Source of the DNA: Thiobacillus sp.
Lineage (GTDB): Bacteria > Pseudomonadota > Gammaproteobacteria > Burkholderiales > Thiobacillaceae
Assembly (NCBI GenBank): GCA_018263115.1
Contig: JADFDC010000006.1
Coordinates: 43,385 to 107,384 of the forward strand
Direction: 5' to 3'
DNA: 64,000 nt
Shown: positions 1-8,197 of the stretch, one piece after another
How the letters are laid out: each line of letters opens with the position of its first letter
How positions within the stretch are numbered: position 1 is the first letter of the stretch
Notes under the pieces: model-generated
Databases searched by the model: none
Seen by the model: only the letters and a program-made list of their open reading frames with translations
What the model was told of the DNA's origin: nothing
Made by a program: the position numbers and the translations under genes

Positions 1-218
1 AACGCAAAAATCCACGCCGACTTACGCCAAGGGAATGCGCAAGACTGATGGGTTTCCCCGACACGTTCCGGATTCCGGTGTCGGATACGCGTGCATACAA
101 GCAGTTTGGCAATTCTGTCGTAGTTGATGTCATGGTTCATGTCGCAAGACTTATGCAACCTTATCTGGAAGCTGATATCCTGGAACCCGAACTACCCCTT
201 CGTTACGCCACAGCCTGA
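1..218 (+). CDS. DNA (cytosine-5-)-methyltransferase, C-terminal part only
   Basis: The window opens inside this gene, so only the last 71 codons (from base 3) are visible. [14 protein letters not shown] matches the conserved region near motif IX of C5-cytosine methyltransferases, and QFGNSV matches motif X, which closes the AdoMet-binding fold. Such enzymes methylate C5 of cytosine in a short DNA target. The downstream Vsr and EcoRII-type genes suggest a Dcm/EcoRII-like target (CCWGG family). That is inference, because the target-recognition domain lies outside the window. The gene heads a same-strand run of five genes and would protect the host from the nuclease at 2547. Confidence 0.9.
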   Translation, partial: RKNPRRLTPRECARLMGFPDTFRIPVSDTRAYKQFGNSVVVDVMVHVARLMQPYLEADILEPELPLRYATA

Positions 219-227
219 GGAGAAACC

Positions 228-509
228 ATGCAAACACAATCAAGCATCCCAAAGCTTCACGACACAACATTCGATAGCGCCTTGCGCTGGTTCTCTGAAC
301 TGCAATGCAGCGGATTACTTTTTCACCCTGAAGATGATCCGGCTACGATTGTTCGAACAGCCAATGGCATACCTGTATTCACAGATACTGAAGTTCAGGA
401 GTTACGCTTTCTCATAAGAGAACTGGAAGAAAAATTGGGGCACGAGAATATGATTGATGCCGCTTACCCGATTTTTATGAAGGCTGCTGGAGTTCAGCTG
501 GATGCCTGA
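228..509 (+). CDS. Small protein of unknown function in the restriction-modification operon
   Basis: This 93-residue protein starts at an ATG behind a good ribosome site (GAGGAG), nine bases after the methyltransferase stop. I do not recognise a family. It is acidic and looks mostly helical, with no signal peptide, membrane segment or cysteine motif; a single Cys is at about residue 27. The stretch from TEVQEL to EEKLG is a charged helix that could mediate protein contacts. Its position between modification and nuclease genes suggests a co-expressed accessory or regulator, but nothing in the sequence shows DNA binding. Confidence is in its being a gene, not in a role. Confidence 0.75.
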   Translation: MQTQSSIPKLHDTTFDSALRWFSELQCSGLLFHPEDDPATIVRTANGIPVFTDTEVQELRFLIRELEEKLGHENMIDAAYPIFMKAAGVQLDA

Positions 510-532
510 GTAGCTTTTGATAAAAATAAAAA

Positions 533-2104
533 ATGGCTGCTAGAAAAAAATTTGTAAATCTTGACGCGATGATTGAGCGCGCCGATTTCGCTCTTATTTC
601 GGAGACGAGCGAAGTCATTACAGAGAAAATAGACAAAATTTCTCTCCGCGATTTAGAACGTGAAGCGCACTTGCTTCCTAACCTGAGAAAACCCGATTTT
701 CAGCGTGAAACCAATCATTGGTCGCCAGAGCAAGTTGCTTCGCTTGTACAGTGTTTTGCTGAAGGTGACCTTATTCCATCAGTAATCCTATGGTCATCGT
801 CGCAATATATTTTCGTAATTGATGGTGGACATCGACTTAGCGCTTTGCGCGCATGGATTGAGGATGACTATGGTGTCGGACCAATATCCATGAAGTTTTT
901 TGGATATCAGATTACCGATGACCAGAGAAAAGCTGCTGAAGAGACAAAGCGTCTGATAGAAAAGCGAGTCGGATCATGGCAACACTGGCGGACAAAAAAT
1001 CAGCAGCCAAACCTGGCTGAGGCCGACCGCATCAAGGCCAAGAACCTTAGTACCCGTGCAATTCCGGTGCAGTGGGTGCCGGGTGATGCTGAAAGAGCAG
1101 AAGCTTCGTTCTACAAAATCAATACCCAAGGGACACCTCTTGATGACATCGAAGAGTTACTCATTCGAAACAGGAAAAGGCCTGTTCCTATTGCAGCAAG
1201 ATCAATTATTCGTGCCGGGATGGGACACAAATACTGGTCACGTTTCACAGAAGCAAACAAAAAACGTATTGAAGAACTGGCAAAGGCGCTCTATCAGGTT
1301 CTTTTCGAGCCAGAGTTAGAGGCCCCAATTAAAACGCTTGACTTACCATTGGGCGGAGTTGCTGGTGTTCGAACAGCACTCTCACTCTTGATTGATTTTG
1401 TTTTGGTTGCCAGTCGAAACCAACAAGGCTTGCCTGCAAAAGTGGAGGACCAGACAGAAGACGAGACTGGGGAATCGACTATTTTGGTGCTAGAAAAATC
1501 ACTAGCTTTAGCTCAGCGAATGACAGGCAATGGTTCAGGAAGCCTTGGCCTTCACCCTGCTGTATATTTTTATGGCTCATCCGGCCGTCATTCACCGCCC
1601 TTGTTTATGGGTATGGCCACACTAATTGCCAGAAAAGTGTCGAATAATGACGATGGCTTTTTCCGTACTTTCACAGAAAGCCGAAAAATCCTTGAGGACA
1701 CTCTCGTTAAAAATAAACCGCTTCTGACACCCATTATCCAGCAGCTACGCAGCGGGAAACGCTATGAAGCGATCGCCAATCTACTGGATCAAATGATTAA
1801 AAATATCAAAGCAGGAATATCGCCCACCGAGCAACAAATAGTCGACTGGGCCGGCGTCAGCGGGAAGGTTTTTGTAGGGGGTGAAATTACTACTGGACGT
1901 AATTTCTCTGAAGACACCAAAAGTGCTGTATATCTGAAGCAAGCCTTAGAGAAGGCACTCAGATGCCCAATTTGCGAAGGCTATCTCGATCCACAGAAAT
2001 CCGTTTCTTATGACCATCAAATACGCCTTCGCGAGGGAGGCAACGGTAGCGAGGACAACTGTCAGTTGACACATCCCTATTGCAATCAGTCCATAAAAAA
2101 TTAA
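533..2104 (+). CDS. DUF262/ParB-like protein with C-terminal HNH nuclease motif
   Basis: This 523-residue protein has two recognisable ends. Residues about 50-115 carry the DUF262 (ParB-like) signature: PDFQRE followed by W, then DGGHRLSALRAW. The last 50 residues carry a CxxC zinc pair (RCPICEG), YDH and GSEDNCQLTHPYCN, a zinc-finger HNH nuclease pattern. The combination recalls the GmrSD type IV restriction family (DUF262 plus an HNH-fold DUF1524), but here the HNH part is of another type. Between them is a long region without familiar motifs. The stop overlaps the vsr start (TAATG), so translation is probably coupled. The ribosome site is weak (A-rich). The likely role is a DNA-cutting defence protein; its target is unknown. 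Confidence 0.8.
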   Translation: MAARKKFVNLDAMIERADFALISETSEVITEKIDKISLRDLEREAHLLPNLRKPDFQRETNHWSPEQVASLVQCFAEGDLIPSVILWSSSQYIFVIDGGHRLSALRAWIEDDYGVGPISMKFFGYQITDDQRKAAEETKRLIEKRVGSWQHWRTKNQQPNLAEADRIKAKNLSTRAIPVQWVPGDAERAEASFYKINTQGTPLDDIEELLIRNRKRPVPIAARSIIRAGMGHKYWSRFTEANKKRIEELAKALYQVLFEPELEAPIKTLDLPLGGVAGVRTALSLLIDFVLVASRNQQGLPAKVEDQTEDETGESTILVLEKSLALAQRMTGNGSGSLGLHPAVYFYGSSGRHSPPLFMGMATLIARKVSNNDDGFFRTFTESRKILEDTLVKNKPLLTPIIQQLRSGKRYEAIANLLDQMIKNIKAGISPTEQQIVDWAGVSGKVFVGGEITTGRNFSEDTKSAVYLKQALEKALRCPICEGYLDPQKSVSYDHQIRLREGGNGSEDNCQLTHPYCNQSIKN

Positions 2105-2550
2105 TGTCTGATATCGTCGATTCGGAGACACGCAGCCGGATGATGTCAGGCATTCGTGGGCGCAACACCAAACCTGAAATCCTGATACGCAGCTTGTTGC
2201 ATCGCCGGGGCTTTCGATTCCGCCTGCATGTTCGTGATCTCCCCGGAAAACCAGATCTGGTGTTCCCACGTTACCAAGCAGTTATTTTTATTCATGGCTG
2301 CTTCTGGCATGGGCACGATTGCCCACTGTTCAAGTGGCCGGGCACACGACCAGAATTCTGGCGCAGTAAAATTGGCAAGAACAAGAGTAACGACCATCGA
2401 ACACGCGCTGCACTCATCGCTTCAGGCTGGAGAGTAGGAGTGGTCTGGGAATGCGCCATCCGTGGTGCTGGCAGGGATTTGGATGCGGTCACCCAACGAC
2501 TGGCCAGCTGGCTGCATAGCGACGTACCGTTTATGGAGGAGCGTGGATGA
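2104..2550 (+). CDS. vsr: Very short patch repair endonuclease Vsr
   Basis: Vsr nicks DNA 5' of the T in T:G mismatches that arise when 5-methylcytosine deaminates, starting very short patch repair. The 148-residue protein shows the family signature: RSRMMSGIRGRNTKPE at the N terminus, the catalytic-Asp segment GKPDLVFP, and the metal/zinc cluster HGCFWHGHDC with a later Cys in VVWEC. The length is normal. The ATG at 2104 overlaps the stop of the upstream gene (TAATG), which decides this start over one 24 bases upstream. Vsr genes usually accompany C5-cytosine methyltransferases, which fits the gene at the window start. Its own stop overlaps the next start (ATGA). Confidence 0.95.
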   Translation: MSDIVDSETRSRMMSGIRGRNTKPEILIRSLLHRRGFRFRLHVRDLPGKPDLVFPRYQAVIFIHGCFWHGHDCPLFKWPGTRPEFWRSKIGKNKSNDHRTRAALIASGWRVGVVWECAIRGAGRDLDAVTQRLASWLHSDVPFMEERG

Positions 2551-3782
2551 AAAGCGGGTATCTGTCGGAATATTTTGTTGGGGTGGCAGCCAAACGTCTT
2601 AGTGCCGTTGAGGCTGACAGGACTCGCTCCAATCAGCATGAGTATCAGGCTACAAAAAGCATGCTTGCTTTTATGGGCAAGCCGGCCGAATCCACACGCA
2701 TACCTGCCCGCTTTCTTTACCTTACTGATGATGAGGCGGAGCCCCTTGTGGAAGACGCCTTTCTAACACTCTATGACAGCCGAAAGGATCAGCCGCACCG
2801 GTCGGCTGAATACCGTTTCTATTTTCCGACAACCGCTGTTTCACTTAGTGCGGCAGAAGGTGATCTGCTAGTAATCGCCAAACGCCATGACGGTAGCCTG
2901 CTGGTCGTCATAGCTGAAAATGGTTCCAGTGTTTCCGCACAGATTGAATGGCTATTCGGCTTTACAGACTTGGCTCATCCGGGTTTTTCTGTCAAATCAG
3001 AATTGGAAACCGAGGAGGACCGTGTTGCTTTTGCTTCCAGGTTCATCCTCGAAAATATTGGCATTGTGGTGGAGGCCACTGCAGAAGATCACCTAGATGC
3101 AATGCTGGAGAAATTTAAGGGAGGATTTCCGACCACGAGAGAATTTTCAGCTTTTGCCCGTTCAACATTGAAAGGCCTTAATCCGTTGGACGATCAGGAT
3201 GGCGTGTTAATGGCCTGGATGGAACAGGAAGAAATTCTTTTTCGCACACTTGAACGACACCTGATCGCTGACCGACTTGCCTCGGGATTTATTGGAGGTG
3301 ACGCGAGTGTAGATGTAGATGGTTTTTTGTCGTTTTCCCTGTCCGTGCAAAACCGTCGCAAGAGCCGGGTTGGGCTTGCGCTCGAAAATCATCTCGAACT
3401 GCTGTTTACCGAATGCGGCATTCAATACAAGCGCACCGCTGTAACGGAAAACAAGGCCAAACCGGATTTCATTTTCCCCAGCGACACCGCCTATCATGAC
3501 CCGGCTTTTAACCCCCTGCGCCTGACCATGCTAGGCGTGAAATCCACCTGCAAGGACCGCTGGCGGCAGGTGCTTGCCGAAGCAGACCGTATCGACCACA
3601 AGCATCTGCTTACGCTCGAAACCTCGATCAGCCGGCACCAGACGGATGAAATGCAGGCGAAAAACCTGCAACTCATTTTGCCGCGCGGACTGCATGGGAC
3701 ATACACGCCAGAGCAGCAGGCGTGGCTAATGGATGTGGCCTCGTTTACTGCGCTGGTGCGCGAGCGGCAGGATGCCGACTGA
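2547..3782 (+). CDS. EcoRII-type type II restriction endonuclease
   Basis: This 411-residue protein is close to the length of EcoRII. The C-terminal half carries a PD-(D/E)XK-type core: KPDFIFP at residues 305-311, then LGVKSTCKDRWRQVL with the probable catalytic Lys at about 332, followed by LLTLE. This block is highly characteristic of EcoRII and its isoschizomers. The N-terminal half (about 1-170) corresponds to the effector-binding domain that makes EcoRII a type IIE enzyme, cutting when a second target is bound. The start overlaps the vsr stop by four bases (ATGA), so the two are translationally coupled. Cleavage at CCWGG is inferred from family resemblance. The reading frame is intact, so the system may be active. 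Confidence 0.92.
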   Translation: MKSGYLSEYFVGVAAKRLSAVEADRTRSNQHEYQATKSMLAFMGKPAESTRIPARFLYLTDDEAEPLVEDAFLTLYDSRKDQPHRSAEYRFYFPTTAVSLSAAEGDLLVIAKRHDGSLLVVIAENGSSVSAQIEWLFGFTDLAHPGFSVKSELETEEDRVAFASRFILENIGIVVEATAEDHLDAMLEKFKGGFPTTREFSAFARSTLKGLNPLDDQDGVLMAWMEQEEILFRTLERHLIADRLASGFIGGDASVDVDGFLSFSLSVQNRRKSRVGLALENHLELLFTECGIQYKRTAVTENKAKPDFIFPSDTAYHDPAFNPLRLTMLGVKSTCKDRWRQVLAEADRIDHKHLLTLETSISRHQTDEMQAKNLQLILPRGLHGTYTPEQQAWLMDVASFTALVRERQDAD

Positions 3783-4021
3783 ATGCCTGCCCGTCTCACT
3801 ATCAATCATTATCAATTCCGGACAATTTGATAATTGTCACGCAATCAAAGCCCAGACTGCCGCAGCAATCTCCGCCCCGCACCCTGGTCTCGGCTATGAC
3901 CCTGAGCCCACGCAGCACCATTGGCGCTACAAGCCAACTATTTGTTTTTATGAAAGAAACAGGCTATTGTTCAGTTAGTAAATTTTTTTGATTACTAATC
4001 CGACGATTCTGGTGACAATAT

Positions 4022-5479
4022 ATGGCACTTCGTAAACCTTTTGAAATCCCGCTGCATGAGGTTCAGCGCCGTATGGCGCAGGAAAACCCGTGGTGGGTGG
4101 CGGGCGCGGGCATCGATCCTGAGCGCCGGGAATGGCCGAAGCGGGCGTATTTCGGCGGGTTTTTCCGGTTGGTGCGCCAGCTAGAGGTGTCGCGGGGGGT
4201 GGTGCTGATCGGCCCTCGCCGGGTAGGCAAGACGGTGATGCTGGCGCAGGCGGTGCAGGCTTTGCTGGACGAGGGGGTGTCGGGGATCGACATCCTGCAG
4301 CTGTCGCTGGATACGCCGCTGTATTCGGGCCGCACGCTTGAAAGCCTGGTGCGGACGTTTATCGATCTGCACCGGCACGATCCCGCCCGCCGTCTGTGGG
4401 TGTTTTTCGACGAGATCCAGTATGTGCGGGACTGGGAAATTCATCTGAAATCGCTGGTGGACAGTTACCGCCAGATTCGCTTCGTGGCGAGCGGCTCGGC
4501 GGCTGCGGCGCTGCGGATGAAAAGCCGCGAATCGGGCGCGGGGCGTTTTACCGATTTCATGCTGCCGCCATTAACCTTCGCCGAATACCTGCAGTTTTCC
4601 GGGCGCGAGGAGGCACTGATTATCGAAATTGCTGGCGCGGGCGCGCTGCCCGAATATCGCGCCCGCTCGATAGATGAACTGAACCGCGAGTTCGTCAATT
4701 ACCTGAATTTTGGCGGTTTCCCCGAGGCAGTGATGAATCCGGGTGTGCGTGCCAACCCGGCGCGATTCCTGCGCGAGGACATTGTCGAAAAAGTGCTGCT
4801 GAAGGATTTGCCCAGCCTGTACGGCATCCGCGATACGCAGGAACTGAACCGCTTTTTCAACGTGCTGGCTTATAACACGGGCGACGAAGTTAGCCCTGCC
4901 AACCTGATCCAGAACACGGGCATCGAACGCAAGGCGCTGATGGAGTATCTGGAATATCTGGAAGCCTCGTTCCTTATCAAACGTATGCACCGGTTGGACG
5001 ACAACGCCCGGCGCATGAAGCGCGCCAGCGCGTTCAAAGTATATCTGACCAACCCTTCGATTCGCGCCGCGCTGTTCGGCTATATCGACGCGAACGATCC
5101 GGCCATCGGCTCGCTGGCAGAAACGGCGGTGTTCAGCCAGTGGCTGCACAGCACACGCACGATCCAGTCGCTGCATTACGCACGCTGGAAGCTGGGGCGC
5201 AGCGATCTGGAAGTCGATCTGGTGTCGCTCGATCCGCGCACACAGAAACCCCGCTTCGCTGTCGAAATAAAGTGGAGCGATAAGAGCTTCAAGGACTGGC
5301 GACTACTGCGCGGCATCCGGGCGCTGGCGGCAGAACACAAACTGGCGCGCCCGCCCGTCGTCACCACGCTGACCGCCTCGGGCATGGGCGAGGAAGACGG
5401 TATCCAGATCGAATTCGTTCCCACCAGCCTGCATTGCTACACAATTGCCCGAAACGTGCTGCGCATGGAGGCGGATTGA
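4022..5479 (+). CDS. AAA ATPase with DUF4143 C-terminal domain
   Basis: This 485-residue protein has Walker A (GPRRVGKT, residues 64-71) and Walker B (LWVFFDE, ending at 131), placing it in the AAA_14 group. The C-terminal DUF4143 domain contains EVDLV followed by AVEIKWSD, a D...ExK pattern of the restriction-endonuclease fold. Family members are widespread in bacteria and archaea, often in mobile or defence regions. Their substrate is mostly unknown. The gene stands alone after a 239-base AT-rich gap holding only plausible promoter sequence. It is more GC-rich than the restriction operon before it. Its stop overlaps the start of a helicase-gene remnant. Confidence 0.85.
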   Translation: MALRKPFEIPLHEVQRRMAQENPWWVAGAGIDPERREWPKRAYFGGFFRLVRQLEVSRGVVLIGPRRVGKTVMLAQAVQALLDEGVSGIDILQLSLDTPLYSGRTLESLVRTFIDLHRHDPARRLWVFFDEIQYVRDWEIHLKSLVDSYRQIRFVASGSAAAALRMKSRESGAGRFTDFMLPPLTFAEYLQFSGREEALIIEIAGAGALPEYRARSIDELNREFVNYLNFGGFPEAVMNPGVRANPARFLREDIVEKVLLKDLPSLYGIRDTQELNRFFNVLAYNTGDEVSPANLIQNTGIERKALMEYLEYLEASFLIKRMHRLDDNARRMKRASAFKVYLTNPSIRAALFGYIDANDPAIGSLAETAVFSQWLHSTRTIQSLHYARWKLGRSDLEVDLVSLDPRTQKPRFAVEIKWSDKSFKDWRLLRGIRALAAEHKLARPPVVTTLTASGMGEEDGIQIEFVPTSLHCYTIARNVLRMEAD

Positions 5480-5562
5480 GCCAGCCGCTCGACACGGCCA
5501 CCGCCCTCGACCCCGTCCGCTCGGTCGTGGTCGAAGCCTGCGCCCGTAGCGGCAAGACCGGG
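5476..5562 (+). pseudogene. Remnant of the 5' end of a UvrD/AddA-family helicase gene
   Basis: Read from the TTG at 5476, this stretch encodes TALDPVRSVVVEACARSGKT. That is nearly the conserved N terminus of betaproteobacterial UvrD-family exonuclease/helicases, where ALDPARSVVVEACAGSGKT holds Walker A. Similarity stops right after GKT, and the frame then runs as junk across the convergent hipA gene. No other part of the helicase is seen in the window. I infer that insertion or deletion associated with the hipBA module removed the rest. The TTG overlaps the stop of the ATPase gene. The identification rests on about 20 residues, so it is good but not certain. Confidence 0.65.
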
Positions 5563-5589
5563 CCGGTGATGTCGTTGAGGTACCTTCAA

Positions 5590-6948
5590 TCACCGCAACA
5601 TGGCCTCCGCCATTTCCTTCCGGATGGCGGGCAGGATTTTTTCCAGTCTGGTCTTCCTTGGCGCCTCGACCGGCGCATCCCCAATCTCTTCAAGATAATG
5701 CGCGGTGTTGGTCAGGGCCTGCTCGATTGCCTGGCGACATTCCGAGGGGGTGTGTCCGTAGGCCAGGCCCAGCCGCCGCATGGCCTGGGGCCAGGTTTCT
5801 CCCTCCGCGAAGCTGACGGGGATGGCTGACCGGGTGTCGTGCTGCGGCCAGGCGCGCATGGGCGCGGGGTCGTATACCGGCGAAAGCACGGTGGCCCGCT
5901 CTCCGCCCAGAAACGAAATATTCTCCAGGTGCAGGTCGCCGTTTCCGGTCAGCATGGCCATGAGGTAGCGGCGGTAAATTTCCTTCTTGGCCGCCGTGAC
6001 ATCGAGGTTGCAGACTTCGCCCAGACGGTCCAGCCTGCCGGGCAATTCGTCCATCGCCACGTCTTCGTTTGAGATGAACGAGCGGTCGCCGGAGGCGATG
6101 ACCGAACGAAAGGTTTCCTGCGGACGCACGAAGCCTTTTGGCCCGCGGTCGAAGCGCTCGACGGCCAGCACGCGCATGCCGTCGATTTCCCGCAGCCAGT
6201 GGCGCGGCACGTCGAATCCCGAGCGGGCATGCAGATCGAGGCAGAGGTTTTCCAGCGTCAGCACATCTTTATACTCGGCGGGTTCGATCTTGAGGATGAC
6301 GTCGATGTGGTCCGGCGCGCCCGGGCGGGCGATGGCGCCGCTCCACGGGCCGGTGCCGGGATCCTTGATGGAGACCAGCAGCTTGGGGATCATGCCGCCC
6401 GCCGTCGGTGTCGGGCCAATGTAGCGGGCGAGCACGTTGGGATCAAAGGCAGCCTGGTCCAGCGAGATGTCTTCACGAAGCATTCGCCAGAACCGGGAGC
6501 GGGTGCCAACGGTGTCGGTGCTGACGGGACGCTGAAACCATTGGCTGGCCTGCAAGTCGTCCCTGAACAGGAACAGGTGGCCGATGGTGTTGGCGCCAGC
6601 CATCAAGGCCATTTCCCAGTCCGTTTCGAAGCCCGGCGTGGTCGGCTTGCCAAGCTTTGCCAGCATGCTGGCAAATACCCTGCGCTGGATGTTGCGCCGC
6701 CCTTCGCCGGGAATAATCGACATCAAGCGAGGATGTACCGGGAAGTTTTCTCGGGTGTTGAATTCGATGGGTTGGTCTCCCCAGATGCCGGGGGACGCAA
6801 GCAAGGCCATGCCGGGAAGGCCGCTTGCCAGATAGTCTGCTGTATAGACGAAGAGCGTCCGCTCCCGGGTCACCGTCAGATCGCCCATCTTGACCGGCGT
6901 GCCATCCGCGCGCCGCGACCAGATGCAGTTGTTGAAGACTCTGGCCAT
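5590..6948 (-). CDS. HipA-like Ser/Thr kinase toxin
   Basis: HipA toxins are kinases that phosphorylate translation factors such as GltX and drive dormancy. This 452-residue protein shows the HipA plan: an N-terminal beta-rich domain, GGMIPKLL (184-191) at the glycine-rich activation loop, VILK (217-220) for the ATP-contacting Lys, VERFDR (263-268), GNGDLHLENIS (335-345) with the catalytic Asp, and SPVYD (356-360) for the metal-binding Asp. The usual loop Ser is not obvious in TAGGMIPK. The gene lies two bases after the hipB-like gene, the usual antitoxin-first order. It runs convergent to the helicase remnant. All kinase motifs are present, so an active enzyme is likely. Confidence 0.88.
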   Translation of the reverse strand: MARVFNNCIWSRRADGTPVKMGDLTVTRERTLFVYTADYLASGLPGMALLASPGIWGDQPIEFNTRENFPVHPRLMSIIPGEGRRNIQRRVFASMLAKLGKPTTPGFETDWEMALMAGANTIGHLFLFRDDLQASQWFQRPVSTDTVGTRSRFWRMLREDISLDQAAFDPNVLARYIGPTPTAGGMIPKLLVSIKDPGTGPWSGAIARPGAPDHIDVILKIEPAEYKDVLTLENLCLDLHARSGFDVPRHWLREIDGMRVLAVERFDRGPKGFVRPQETFRSVIASGDRSFISNEDVAMDELPGRLDRLGEVCNLDVTAAKKEIYRRYLMAMLTGNGDLHLENISFLGGERATVLSPVYDPAPMRAWPQHDTRSAIPVSFAEGETWPQAMRRLGLAYGHTPSECRQAIEQALTNTAHYLEEIGDAPVEAPRKTRLEKILPAIRKEMAEAMLR

Positions 6949-6950
6949 GT

Positions 6951-7262
6951 TTAGTCGAAGAAGGAGCCCGAGGAAACTCGTTCCGCCCGGTTGGTTTGTT
7001 GCGGAACGAGCGTGATTTGCAGCCCCACTACGGCGGCCATGCGTTCTACCGCGCCGAAGTCCGCGCTCTTGCGGGCTTTCATGCGGGACAGGGTTTCAGG
7101 CGCAAGACCAGCCCGAACCGCGATGGCGGCAGCGGTCATGCCCTGCTTTTTGCCTGCCGAGGTGATCTGGTTAAGCAGGTCAAGCAGCAGATCGGATTGA
7201 ATGAGAGGTTTTCTTGCCAATTTACGCAAAATCTCCGGGTTAAGATGCTTATAGCCTAGCAC
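6951..7262 (-). CDS. HipB-like XRE-family antitoxin and repressor
   Basis: This 103-residue protein has a helix-turn-helix of the Cro/CI (XRE) type, spanning MTAAAIAVRAGLAPETLSRM. The partner toxin gene follows after two bases. Proteins of this type bind and neutralise the HipA kinase and repress their own operon. The chosen start is GTG at 7262, which places the palindromic operator 17 bases upstream. A later in-frame start would remove part of the N-terminal helix. The C terminus (LVPQQTNRAERVSSGSFFD) may be the flexible tail that contacts the toxin; that is inference from the family. Confidence 0.85.
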   Translation of the reverse strand: MLGYKHLNPEILRKLARKPLIQSDLLLDLLNQITSAGKKQGMTAAAIAVRAGLAPETLSRMKARKSADFGAVERMAAVVGLQITLVPQQTNRAERVSSGSFFD

Positions 7263-7278
7263 TATTAGCTATATAGGC

Positions 7279-7311
7279 AATATTATTCTGAATATTATCC
7301 AGAATAATATT
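7279..7311 (-). promoter_or_regulatory. Palindromic operator upstream of hipBA
   Basis: AATATTATTCTG (7279-7290) and CAGAATAATATT (7300-7311) are perfect 12-base inverted repeats separated by nine bases that again contain AATATTAT. The site ends 17 bases before the antitoxin start. It is the expected place for HipB-type autorepression and overlaps the AT-rich promoter. Confidence 0.75.
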
Positions 7312-7364
7312 TGTCTAATTGCGCAAATATAACAGGAATTCGGCTCTCCGCCTGAAGGTTTTGT

Positions 7365-7395
7365 TTAAATAGCCAACCAGAGGCAGGCTATTTAA
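7365..7395. terminator. Hairpin between queD and hipB
   Basis: TTAAATAGCC and GGCTATTTAA form a ten-base stem around an eleven-base loop. A and T runs flank both sides, so it could act in either direction. It lies upstream of hipB and 60 bases past the queD stop, where it could end queD transcription. The stem is only moderately stable. Confidence 0.4.
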
Positions 7396-7455
7396 TGACT
7401 GCAATTGAAGGGTTTGGAAGCGTGTTTTAACAACCAAACATGGCCGGGAAAACGC

Positions 7456-7812
7456 CTATTCCCCGCGATACACGCACCCTGACAAATGCGTTTCCTGAAT
7501 AACGATTTTGCTCAAGCCGGGTAGCGCGGGTTTGAGCTTTTGCCAGATCCATTGCGCCATGCGCTCGGTGGTCGGGTTTTCCAGGCCGGGAATCTCGTTC
7601 AGGTAATGGTGGTCGAGTTGCGCGTGGATGGGTGAAAACGCCGCATCCAGTTCGGCGAAGTCGACCACCCAGTCCATCTCGGCGTCCATGGGCCCGCTGA
7701 CGTGAATTTCCACCTTGAAGGAATGCCCGTGCACGCGCGAACAGGGATGGTCTGCCGGCAGCTTGGGCAGGCGGCGGGCAGATTCGATGTAGTACGTGTT
7801 GAAAATTTCCAT
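7456..7812 (-). CDS. queD: 6-carboxytetrahydropterin synthase QueD
   Basis: QueD converts dihydroneopterin triphosphate to 6-carboxy-tetrahydropterin, the second step toward queuosine and other 7-deazaguanines. The 118-residue protein has the family features: the catalytic Cys in HPCSRVHGHS, zinc-binding His residues in VHGHSF and an early strand, LDHHYLNE, and NPTTERMAQWIW for substrate binding. The length is typical of the bacterial single-domain enzyme. The start overlaps the stop of the upstream zinc-ribbon gene (TGATG), so the two form a tight pair. No other queuosine gene is in the window. Confidence 0.95.
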   Translation of the reverse strand: MEIFNTYYIESARRLPKLPADHPCSRVHGHSFKVEIHVSGPMDAEMDWVVDFAELDAAFSPIHAQLDHHYLNEIPGLENPTTERMAQWIWQKLKPALPGLSKIVIQETHLSGCVYRGE

Positions 7813-8174
7813 CAGTCTTTTCCAAAAAGTTTGTTCAACGCGTCACTCGCGCTTGATGATGAGGATGAGGTAGAAGCAGCACCGCCGAACAGCGCATCCA
7901 GTTCCGAACGCGCCTTGTGTGCGCCCGTTTGATCGGCCGGCGAGTACGCATGCGGATTGGGTTTGAAGTAGCCGCAGAAATTGGCGCGGTCCTTGTCCTT
8001 GACTTCATCGGCCACGGGTTCGCGGCAGTGTTTGGCCACGCGGGTATCGTAAAACTCGCAGAATCTGCACACATACAACTGCGCGCGGCAGGCCGGACAT
8101 TCGTCGCGCCGTTCGATGGGCGGCGTCAGTTCAGCGAGCGAAGCGCCGCAGCGCCAGCAGTGCAGGTCTTCCAT
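7812..8174 (-). CDS. Zinc-ribbon-like protein of unknown function
   Basis: This 120-residue protein has several CxxC pairs: CWRC near the N terminus, CPAC, CRFC, and single Cys residues in KHCRE and NFCGY. It likely binds one or more zinc ions. The C terminus is a Ser-rich linker followed by SDALNKLFGKD, a short helix. No signal peptide or membrane segment is seen. It sits directly upstream of queD with a one-base overlap (TGATG) and diverges from the gene at 8198, leaving only 23 bases between the starts. I do not recognise a named family; related proteins appear in betaproteobacteria. Confidence 0.75.
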   Translation of the reverse strand: MEDLHCWRCGASLAELTPPIERRDECPACRAQLYVCRFCEFYDTRVAKHCREPVADEVKDKDRANFCGYFKPNPHAYSPADQTGAHKARSELDALFGGAASTSSSSSSASDALNKLFGKD

Positions 8175-8197
8175 GACGCTATGTTACCCTCAACACC

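Noticed and set aside
3783..4021. Short open frames between the EcoRII-type gene and the ATPase gene
   Set aside because: They overlap the end of the nuclease gene, lack ribosome sites and show no protein-like composition; the gap is treated as promoter DNA.
6199..6954. A 251-residue open frame antisense to the HipA-like gene
   Set aside because: It has no family resemblance, while the minus strand shows all kinase motifs.
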